NCBI GenBank assembly: GCA_031423615.1
Contig: JANPFV010000131.1
Span: forward strand, 1 to 5,723
Direction: 5' to 3'
DNA length: 5,723 nucleotides
DNA from: JADLGJ01 sp031423615
GTDB taxonomy: Bacteria; Omnitrophota; Gorgyraeia; Zapsychrales; JANLHA01
A program made the position numbers and the translations under genes. The notes under the pieces were generated by a model. It did not search any database and was not told the origin of the DNA. It was given only the letters and a program-made list of their open reading frames with translations. Of the stretch, positions 1 through 5,302 are shown in pieces; position 1 is the first letter of the stretch; each line of letters opens with the position of its first letter.

Positions 1-298
1 CACCCACTCCAATGGACGGGGCAAGGTCAATGGCATAAAAATGGTTGCCGAGCCATATGCCATTATCAGCATCATAAGTCAAATCACTAGTACCCCAAGT
101 TAAAGGTAATCCACTGCCTGAGCCGATTTTTTCAAAATGAATTGGCGGGCCGTTCGTGACCTTTGAAACTTTGAAAGTAACGTCGGTTGCGGCAGGCACA
201 GTTGCGGAAACCGCAAATACACCGGGTGTCGCGGTAGCGGCAAACGAAACGGTTGCCAAACCGAATATTGCTAGAATAGCAAGTAACAATTTTTTCAT
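1..298 (-). CDS. Small secreted protein, N-terminal part only
   Basis: The first 99 codons of a gene whose 3' end lies beyond the window. The product starts MKKLLLAILAIFGLATVSFA, a classical Sec signal peptide with probable cleavage after Ala20 (SFA/ATATPG). The visible mature part is rich in Thr, Val, Ala and Gly, alternates polar and hydrophobic residues (VFAVSATVPAATDVTFKVSK, residues 27-46) and has no cysteine, which suggests a beta-sandwich exported protein. The ATG at 298 is well supported by GAGAGGT seven nucleotides upstream. It follows the triplicated beta-domain gene by 91 nt and may share its transcript or have its own leader. The general look recalls pilin or spore-coat-U-like subunits, but I recognise no diagnostic motif and the C-terminal half is missing, so function is unassigned. 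That it is a real secreted protein is likely. Confidence 0.85.
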   Translation of the reverse strand, partial: MKKLLLAILAIFGLATVSFAATATPGVFAVSATVPAATDVTFKVSKVTNGPPIHFEKIGSGSGLPLTWGTSDLTYDADNGIWLGNHFYAIDLAPSIGVG

Positions 299-358
299 TT
301 AATTTACCTCTCGTTTATGATTGATTTTAACTTCAAATAAAAACGCTTTTCTCCCCAC
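299..358 (-). CDS. Possible 19-codon leader ORF
   Basis: A GTG at 358 opens an ORF of 19 codons reading MGRKAFLFEVKINHKREVN with GTG read as Met. Its TAA stop (301-299) is directly followed by the ATG of the secreted-protein gene (TAAATG). A near-consensus Shine-Dalgarno (AAGGAGGT, 369-362) stands four nucleotides before the GTG, slightly closer than ideal. The peptide is basic and resembles nothing I know. If translated, it would couple ribosome arrival to the downstream start and could tune expression. The alternative is that the strong Shine-Dalgarno is only a standby site or a by-product of the G-rich tract, and that the ORF is chance; 19 codons is short enough for that. Seen in sequence; function inferred. 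Confidence 0.3.
   Translation of the reverse strand: MGRKAFLFEVKINHKREVN
306..312 (-). promoter_or_regulatory. Ribosome binding site of the small secreted protein
   Basis: GAGAGGT on the minus strand, seven nucleotides before the ATG at 298. It decides the start codon of the partial secreted-protein gene. It also lies inside the possible 19-codon leader ORF, so translation of that leader would pass over it. Confidence 0.7.
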
Positions 359-361
359 CCC

Positions 362-369
362 ACCTCCTT
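362..369 (-). promoter_or_regulatory. Strong Shine-Dalgarno without an annotated gene
   Basis: AAGGAGGT on the minus strand is an almost perfect complement to the 16S rRNA 3' end, better than the site of any gene in the window. It is 63 nt upstream of the secreted-protein ATG, too far to serve it directly. The nearest usable start is the GTG at 358. It either serves the possible leader ORF or acts as a standby ribosome site. Confidence 0.45.
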
Positions 370-389
370 TCTACAAATTTAAATTTTTA

Positions 390-1769
390 TTACAATTCAC
401 CCAAACTATATAGAATTGCGGTTTTATAATCCCCAGGGTTGATCCCTTCAAAGGGACTTAACCGGTAAAGAACTTTAAAGGTAGCCGGTGATCCATTCTT
501 GTCTGAATAAAATATTCCCTCTTCACCTTGCTTGACTGGGACATATTCTTCTGATGCAGGTCGTCCGGAATTTCCGGAAAGTAAAACCTCCTTGACAACA
601 AAAAATTTCTCCGGAATGATTTGTCCTTTATCATTGACTAAAAGATCGCTAACCTTTTGGTTGACCACATAAGGCCGGTGAAGGTTTGTCCGGACTTGGA
701 CATCGACTTCCTTAATTTGCGGATCCTTCCCCGGGAAAATACCAGTAAAATTTATGGGTCCCTGAGGAAAATCCAATTTGATTTCAAATATCGGAGCTAT
801 TTTTATATCGAGATTAATATCAAAATTTTTTACATCATGATCCGTTTCAAAAGAAAAACGAATCACTCCTCGATAACCGCCGGCCATTAATTTAACCAGA
901 TTATCGGGAGGTATTAAAAAACGGATTGAGAAGGAATCGGATTGTTGGGTTGATTTATAAATTAATACACGATTTCGGGGTAGATCAATAGTGCTTGGGT
1001 AACTCAAATCACCATTTACTGCGCCTTCAAACGTTGTTTTAAGTATATCTGAATCTAATTCGAAATTCAAATCATTTATCGGATATGTCAAAACTTCTTG
1101 ATAGACCTTCACATTCCCGCCGGAATTGCCTGAGAAGGATAGATTAACATAGGCGGGAATAGCATTCATGCTCGTATCTAAACGAACCAAATTCACAGCC
1201 GTTGAGCCCGCGACTTTAACCTGTAAATCGGCGTTAGATTCAATAAAAACATTGGTTTGAATCGTTTCTCTTTGTCCTCCGGTGACCGGGCGCAAAGAAA
1301 ATTGAATCAATCCCCTAAAACTGCCGGAATCCGAAAGATATTTCGGGTCGACTTTATAAACAATGGTAAAAGCTTCGCTCATCCCTTGCGGAGAAGAGGT
1401 GTAAAGAAGTTGTTCTCCACGTCCCATGGGTTCGTAACTTGAAAGATAAGGCGTTCCTGAACCATTTGAACCGGGGACAATGCTGGCGAGCAAAACGGGC
1501 CGGTCAATGGTGATCCCTCGCTCATTAACAAAAGAAGAGACAAGCTGTTGGTAAACCTGATATTGCGTATTGTCATTGGTGGTTATTCGCACCCGAACTT
1601 CCTTTGTCACTCCGGAGTTAATATCCCCACGATTAAAACGGATTGTATTCCCGCCGTCAACTGGCGTAATATTTAATTCCAGGGCGGCTTGAGCCGTTGG
1701 CGCATGAAATTGAAAAAAAATTCCAAAGACGGCGAGAAACAAAAAATGTTTTAAATTTATTTTCAACAT
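390..1769 (-). CDS. Secreted protein with three repeated beta-rich domains
   Basis: From the preferred ATG at 1769 the product has 459 residues. A signal peptide covers residues 1-28 (hydrophobic core FLFLAVFGIFF, probable cleavage after AQA). The rest is three divergent copies of one module: about 30-177, 180-325 and 327-457. Copies 1 and 3 share TKEVRVRITTN / IKEVDVQVRTN, VNERGITI / VNDKGQII and PMGRGEQLLY / PVKQGEEGIF. Copy 2 joins through KVYQEVL (copy 1 QVYQQLV) and LIYKSTQQ. All three end alike: GSFRGLIQFSL, GGYRGVIRFSF, GDYKTAILYSL. There is no cysteine in the mature part and no C-terminal membrane anchor. Each copy looks like an Ig-like or jelly-roll beta domain of about 145 residues. 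An earlier in-frame ATG at 1784 would add five residues; neither has a Shine-Dalgarno, but the 1769 ATG sits right for a leaderless message. Family unknown; a surface structural or chaperone-like partner of the next secreted protein is possible. Confidence 0.88.
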   Translation of the reverse strand: MLKINLKHFLFLAVFGIFFQFHAPTAQAALELNITPVDGGNTIRFNRGDINSGVTKEVRVRITTNDNTQYQVYQQLVSSFVNERGITIDRPVLLASIVPGSNGSGTPYLSSYEPMGRGEQLLYTSSPQGMSEAFTIVYKVDPKYLSDSGSFRGLIQFSLRPVTGGQRETIQTNVFIESNADLQVKVAGSTAVNLVRLDTSMNAIPAYVNLSFSGNSGGNVKVYQEVLTYPINDLNFELDSDILKTTFEGAVNGDLSYPSTIDLPRNRVLIYKSTQQSDSFSIRFLIPPDNLVKLMAGGYRGVIRFSFETDHDVKNFDINLDIKIAPIFEIKLDFPQGPINFTGIFPGKDPQIKEVDVQVRTNLHRPYVVNQKVSDLLVNDKGQIIPEKFFVVKEVLLSGNSGRPASEEYVPVKQGEEGIFYSDKNGSPATFKVLYRLSPFEGINPGDYKTAILYSLGEL

Positions 1770-1775
1770 ACACGT

Positions 1776-1803
1776 ATTATACATATTATAAAATTTTACG
1801 CAA
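1776..1803 (-). promoter_or_regulatory. Candidate promoter giving a leaderless transcript
   Basis: On the minus strand TTGCGT (1803-1798), a 16-nt spacer and a perfect TATAAT (1781-1776) lie in the 37-nt gap after the protease gene. The ATG at 1769 begins seven nucleotides after the TATAAT, where transcription would be expected to start. A second TATAAT (1790-1785) overlaps the spacer but has no matching -35 element. No Shine-Dalgarno is present before this gene. A chance AT-rich match is possible, since the genes are also close enough to be co-transcribed. Confidence 0.5.
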
Positions 1804-1806
1804 CAA

Positions 1807-3324
1807 CTATTGCTGGCCCTTACCGCTCAAAAGCCAACTTGCCACATCCGATGAAAATTGTGCAGGAATATTGTTACGTCCGAGAATCTCCTTCGTGACG
1901 GAATCAATTTTTTCAGTATTCAGAATAATGGGAACCTTTTGTTCGGTTTCAAACACACAATATTTTGCGGTGTTCTTTTCAACGAGACGGACGAATTCCT
2001 TAAAGGAATTGAATTCTTTGCCATTAACTTTTGTAATGACTTCATTGCCAAAATCAAAATAACCGACATTAAGATCATCGGGAAGAACATCCAGTAAAAC
2101 GACAATCTCCCTACTTCCCTTTTCATTCAATAAGCCCGTACCCACGATATAGTTTAAGAATGGTACGGGTGCCTTTTCCCACCAGTTTGATCCCCAGGCT
2201 TTGAGAAGGTCAGCACTGAGTACGCTGAAAAGTAATCCGCCATAGATATAGTATGGCGGCTTTTCAAAATGCTGTGGCGGCGGAACAAGATTTGTAAATT
2301 CAGTCAGTTTGATAGTGACCGACAGCTCTTTCCCGTCACGGGTAATTTTTAAAGACAACGATTCGCCCATGTGCTTGCTATTGACCAGATGAGTAAAAAA
2401 AAGCCTTTCTCCTTTTCTAAATTCATAAGTCCCATCAACAGCCAGCGGCACATTTTCAACTTCGACGATTGTATCTCCTTCCCGCAAAATATTATCTGCC
2501 GGAGAATATTTTGCAACCCGTGTCACCAAAACACCGCCCGTCAAATTTTCAAGATGATAGAAATCACGCAAGGATTTATTTTCTGTGTTACGAACATCGA
2601 TGCCTATTTGCGGAAAACCGTCGTAATTTTTATCCTTTAGATCTTCAAGAAAATGGTTGATCACCGGTGTGGGAATAATGTAGCCGATATTCTGCGAATT
2701 ATTCATCACTTGCATAGCAACACCAATAACCTTGCCGTTTTGATAAACCGGCCCGCCGCTGTTGCCGGGATTGATGGCCGCATCAATTTGCACCGCCAGC
2801 AGTTTTTTACCGCTCTTGGAATAAGGAACAAGTTCAATACGCGAAACGACCCCGCCGGTGATTGAAATTTTGTCCCCACCTTCGGGAAAACCCATAACAA
2901 TAACCGAATCCTGCAAGAAGGGAAGTTCCCCTAACTGAGCCGGTGTTGTGTCTTTAAAAAATTCCGGATCATTAACCGAAAGAATCGCCAGGTCGGAATC
3001 ATGACCAATGGCTTCAATTTTTGCGGTATATTTGCGAGGGTCAGCCTCCTTGCGGACTTGAATAAAGGTAGCAGAATCAACGACATGGGCATTGGTAAGA
3101 ATACGGTTTCCTGAAATAACGCACCCGGAACCGCTGGCCGCTGAACTCCCTACGGATTGCCAAGGACGAAAATAATCCATACGATTAGACGTTACAAAAA
3201 TTTTGACAACATTATCGCGTATGGCAATCGGCAGGTCAGCTAAGACGGGATTTATATTCAAAAGCAATAAACACAAAATACAAAATGATAAAATACGCAA
3301 GCGCGGCCACAAAGATACGGGCAT
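1807..3324 (-). CDS. HtrA/Deg-family serine protease with two PDZ-like modules
   Basis: A 505-residue exported S1C-type serine endopeptidase, expected to degrade or process misfolded or specific envelope proteins. A signal peptide covers residues 1-29 (core ILSFCILCLLLL, cleavage after VLA). The trypsin-like domain spans about 31-230 with the full triad: His80 in TNAHVV, Asp111 in HDSDLAIL and Ser189 in NPGNSGGP. The segment ISITGGVVSRIE (153-164) is typical of HtrA. A PDZ domain covers about 238-342 (GGVLVTRV, LREGDTIVEV). A further domain, about 355-480, opens with PPYYIYGGLLFSVLS and contains DDLNVGYFDFGNEVITKVNG; this resembles the second PDZ-like domain of plant Deg9/Deg2-type proteases rather than the tail of E. 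coli DegP. The ATG at 3324 is chosen because AAGGGAGA precedes it; an in-frame TTG at 3339 falls inside the upstream gene. Only one nucleotide separates it from the upstream stop codon. Confidence 0.93.
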   Translation of the reverse strand: MPVSLWPRLRILSFCILCLLLLNINPVLADLPIAIRDNVVKIFVTSNRMDYFRPWQSVGSSAASGSGCVISGNRILTNAHVVDSATFIQVRKEADPRKYTAKIEAIGHDSDLAILSVNDPEFFKDTTPAQLGELPFLQDSVIVMGFPEGGDKISITGGVVSRIELVPYSKSGKKLLAVQIDAAINPGNSGGPVYQNGKVIGVAMQVMNNSQNIGYIIPTPVINHFLEDLKDKNYDGFPQIGIDVRNTENKSLRDFYHLENLTGGVLVTRVAKYSPADNILREGDTIVEVENVPLAVDGTYEFRKGERLFFTHLVNSKHMGESLSLKITRDGKELSVTIKLTEFTNLVPPPQHFEKPPYYIYGGLLFSVLSADLLKAWGSNWWEKAPVPFLNYIVGTGLLNEKGSREIVVLLDVLPDDLNVGYFDFGNEVITKVNGKEFNSFKEFVRLVEKNTAKYCVFETEQKVPIILNTEKIDSVTKEILGRNNIPAQFSSDVASWLLSGKGQQ

Positions 3325-3325
3325 G

Positions 3326-4816
3326 TTATCTCCCTTCAACAGCAGTTAAAGAGCGGGCATCCCGTGAAAAGCTCAAGTTGAGTTGGTTGCTCGAAGGGAC
3401 GGCAGGAAGACTGTCGCTGGTGATTTCCTTCTGCATCTGGCGCAACTCTTCCTCCTTCATAATAAGACTTTTCTTAGTTTCCGCCAATTTAGCGCGATAA
3501 ATTTCGACCATGCCAATCAGTTCATTGGCCTTATCATTTGTGGTCATGAAAGCTTCGCGATATTGCCGAATTGAAACATCCTTCTTCTTTGAATCATCTT
3601 TGAGTAAAACGATCTGGGAATCTTTAGCTTGAATATCCTCGACCAGACTCTGATATTTTTGAGATAAATCGGTAAACTGGATTTCAAATCCGATAATGCG
3701 GTCCCGGTTTTTTTCCATCTGTGACTTAAAAAGCTCTTCAAACTTTTTCAAGTCAGCCTTGAGTTGGGCGGACTGAACACCGTCAACCGATGATTCAGAA
3801 GTAACCGCAAGATGGACTTGAGCCATTTCCTTTTCCAAAGAAACAATCCGGTCGTCTTTTTCCTGAATAATACGCTGGACCAAATTCATTTTCTCATTGG
3901 CATCAGCGATTTCTTTCTGCAGATGGGTGGCATAACTTTCTTTTTCCTGGACGGCTTTATTCTTTTCTAAAATTTCCATGGACATGTCCGCAATTCTTTT
4001 TGTCAATTCAGTAATTCTTGCATCCGTGACTTTAAATTTCTCCTGCAGAGTATCAAAATTTTCGCGGACTTTAACCAATTGGGTCTTAAAATATTCTATA
4101 TTTTGGCTTTGCGAAGTGAGAAGACTGTCTTTTTCTGCCCCACGACTTTTAAGCTCTTCAAGTTGCGATTTATAGGTCGCAACGGTCTCGACCGGACCTT
4201 GTCTAAGGAGGGAACGGCGAAGCGAGCGTAAATCCTTGTTCTGTCCTTCCCAAAAACTGATTTCGGCTACAAGAAGCTGGCGTTCACGGGTCAAGCTGGC
4301 AATGATCCCGTCTAAATCGGTACTTTTATTATCGTCTATTGTAAAACCGACAATGCCGACACTGGGCAATGCGACAGAATGGTCCGTCTGGCGGGATTGA
4401 ATGGCTTGAATTTTTTCATCGAATGATGGATCTTTGACGCTTTTGTTGTGGGCAAACTCGAAAAGCCGCTTGTTTTCTTCCATCAAACTGCGGTAACGGA
4501 TATCTAAAAAATCAAAATATTCAATCTGGTCGATGAAACGAGAAACTTTTAAGGCCCGGGGATTGGCGGTAGAAGTCATCTCATCGCCTATCCGGCGTAA
4601 AGATTCCTTAGCGGTTTTGTTTTCGGGATCCAGTAACAGGGCCTTGATAAAACGCTCAACGGCCAAATCAATTTTCCCATCGTTGTAAAGCTTAAGTCCA
4701 TATTCACTTTGATAAGCGGATAAGTAACGCGGGTCATCGGCCGAGGCCGAATGACAAAAGGCGGTAGCAAAGCAGGTCAGGACAATCGCCGTCCTAAATA
4801 ATTTTTTATATTCCAT
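3326..4816 (-). CDS. Secreted TPR and long coiled-coil protein
   Basis: A 496-residue protein with a signal peptide at residues 1-27 (core TAIVLTCFATAF, probable cleavage after SASA/DD). Residues 36-75 form a TPR-like helical hairpin (YGLKLYNDGKIDLAVERFIK followed by ALLLDPEN). Residues about 95-200 are helical with a short non-helical break near 145-170 (VALPSVGIVGF). From about 212 to 466 the chain is almost entirely Glu/Lys/Gln-rich heptad sequence, a long coiled coil with an interruption near 338-348. The C-terminal 30 residues (LPAVPSSNQLNLSFSRDARS and beyond) are non-helical. No membrane span follows the signal peptide, and Cys21 does not sit in a lipobox. It is probably a soluble or peripheral periplasmic scaffold; binding partners unknown. 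The gene has its own good promoter about 46 nt upstream, only a weak GAG site six nucleotides before the ATG, and is coupled to the protease gene. The gene is certain; its role is not. Confidence 0.88.
   Translation of the reverse strand: MEYKKLFRTAIVLTCFATAFCHSASADDPRYLSAYQSEYGLKLYNDGKIDLAVERFIKALLLDPENKTAKESLRRIGDEMTSTANPRALKVSRFIDQIEYFDFLDIRYRSLMEENKRLFEFAHNKSVKDPSFDEKIQAIQSRQTDHSVALPSVGIVGFTIDDNKSTDLDGIIASLTRERQLLVAEISFWEGQNKDLRSLRRSLLRQGPVETVATYKSQLEELKSRGAEKDSLLTSQSQNIEYFKTQLVKVRENFDTLQEKFKVTDARITELTKRIADMSMEILEKNKAVQEKESYATHLQKEIADANEKMNLVQRIIQEKDDRIVSLEKEMAQVHLAVTSESSVDGVQSAQLKADLKKFEELFKSQMEKNRDRIIGFEIQFTDLSQKYQSLVEDIQAKDSQIVLLKDDSKKKDVSIRQYREAFMTTNDKANELIGMVEIYRAKLAETKKSLIMKEEELRQMQKEITSDSLPAVPSSNQLNLSFSRDARSLTAVEGR
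3329..3336 (-). promoter_or_regulatory. Ribosome binding site of the protease, inside the upstream gene
   Basis: GAAGGGAG on the minus strand is formed by the last codons of the coiled-coil gene, before its TAA at 3328-3326. The protease ATG follows at 3324, so the junction reads TAACATG. It fixes the protease start and implies translational coupling of the two genes. Confidence 0.65.
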
Positions 4817-4832
4817 GAAAATCTCAAGGGTC

Positions 4833-4851
4833 GTTCAATTTTGGAATGAAC
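4833..4851 (-). repeat. Small inverted repeat in the 5' leader
   Basis: GTTCATT and AATTGAAC face each other around CCAA on the minus strand, giving seven base pairs with one bulged T. It lies between the predicted transcription start near 4862 and the weak ribosome site of the coiled-coil gene, so it could be an operator or an mRNA hairpin. Its small size leaves chance possible. Confidence 0.3.
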
Positions 4852-4868
4852 TTCGATTTGGTGCGGGC

Positions 4869-4897
4869 ATTATAACAATCGGGAAATAATAAATCAA
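4869..4897 (-). promoter_or_regulatory. Sigma70-type extended -10 promoter
   Basis: On the minus strand TTGATT (4897-4892), a 17-nt spacer and a perfect TATAAT (4874-4869), preceded by TGT as in extended -10 promoters. Transcription would begin near 4862, giving a 5' leader of about 46 nt before the coiled-coil gene at 4816. It separates the two-component genes from the envelope genes and probably drives at least the coiled-coil and protease genes. Confidence 0.65.
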
Positions 4898-4920
4898 CTC
4901 TTAATATAGCGAGGCCGATT
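4892..4920 (-). terminator. Weak hairpin after the response regulator
   Basis: Starting within the regulator's stop codon, AATCGGCCTC can pair with GAGTTGATT across a 10-nt loop: nine pairs, two of them G-U, with one bulged C. The following stretch TATTATTTCCC is only moderately T-rich. The 3' arm contains the -35 box of the next promoter. A weak or partial terminator is possible; read-through seems likely. Confidence 0.22.
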
Positions 4921-5302
4921 AAGGCAGGTTTTTGAATTGCTTTTCAATGCAGGCAATCAATTCTTCCACCGTTCCGGGTTTGGCTAAAAAAGCATGTCCG
5001 CCGATATAACCTTCCTGGGCTTCTACCTCTTCTTTGGTAATATTGGCCGTCATAAAAATAACCGGGACATCTTTAAGCAAATCATGTCCTTTGAATTGAT
5101 AAACAACGTCCGGGCCTTCAAGTTCGGGCATGATGACATCCAATAAAATCACTTCCGGTTTAAATTCAACAGCGGTTTGCAAAGCGTCGAGAGGATTGTT
5201 CTGAATTTTGACTTCATAGTTTCCCGCCGCTTCCAGATTAAGTTTTACCATTTTTGTAAAACCACGTTCATCATCAACGACCAGGATTTTTCTTTTTTTC
5301 AT
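4919..5302 (-). CDS. Single-domain response regulator (CheY/Spo0F-like)
   Basis: A 127-residue receiver domain with no output domain. The phosphorylation-site residues are all present: the acidic pair Asp10-Asp11 in ILVVDDE, the phospho-acceptor Asp55 in VILLDVIMPE, Thr85 in IFMTAN and Lys108 in FLAKPG. It should accept phosphate from the histidine kinase encoded just upstream and act through protein contacts, either on an unseen partner or in a phosphorelay. The ATG at 5302 is preferred because AAAAGGGG stands five nucleotides upstream and the next residues are the usual start of a receiver domain; an in-frame GTG at 5350 would add 16 residues with no domain match. The gene overlaps the kinase gene by 29 nt, implying translational coupling. 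The paired kinase makes the role well supported, but the output is unknown. Confidence 0.92.
   Translation of the reverse strand: MKKRKILVVDDERGFTKMVKLNLEAAGNYEVKIQNNPLDALQTAVEFKPEVILLDVIMPELEGPDVVYQFKGHDLLKDVPVIFMTANITKEEVEAQEGYIGGHAFLAKPGTVEELIACIEKQFKNLP

Noticed and set aside
70..110. WxL-type cell-wall protein pair, suggested by LPLTWGTSDL in the small secreted protein beside a large beta-domain protein
   Set aside because: The residues do not make a true WxL motif, the paired protein shows no membrane anchor, and the rest of the window points to a Gram-negative envelope.
370..389. AT-rich palindrome AAATTTAAATTT after the triplicated-domain gene as a terminator
   Set aside because: The self-complementary stretch has no GC in the stem, no loop of usable size and no following T-run, so it would not make a stable hairpin.
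1770..1784. Alternative upstream ATG (1784) for the triplicated-domain protein
   Set aside because: It overlaps the AT-rich promoter-like sequence, has no ribosome site and would put a polar extension with a Cys (MYNTC) before a complete signal peptide. It is not excluded, only less likely than 1769.
657..2660. Several plus-strand ORFs of 60 to 121 codons inside the beta-domain and protease genes
   Set aside because: They lie antisense to well-supported genes, have no plausible ribosome sites or recognisable domains, and their compositions look like mirror frames of the real coding strand.
3325..3339. TTG start at 3339 for the protease
   Set aside because: The sequence AAGGGAGA right after it is the ribosome site of the ATG at 3324, and the signal peptide begins naturally at MPVSLW.
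4754..4816. Lipoprotein reading of the coiled-coil protein (Cys21)
   Set aside because: The residues before Cys21 are Thr-Ala-Phe, which do not fit a lipobox, whereas SASA/DD gives a good signal peptidase I site.
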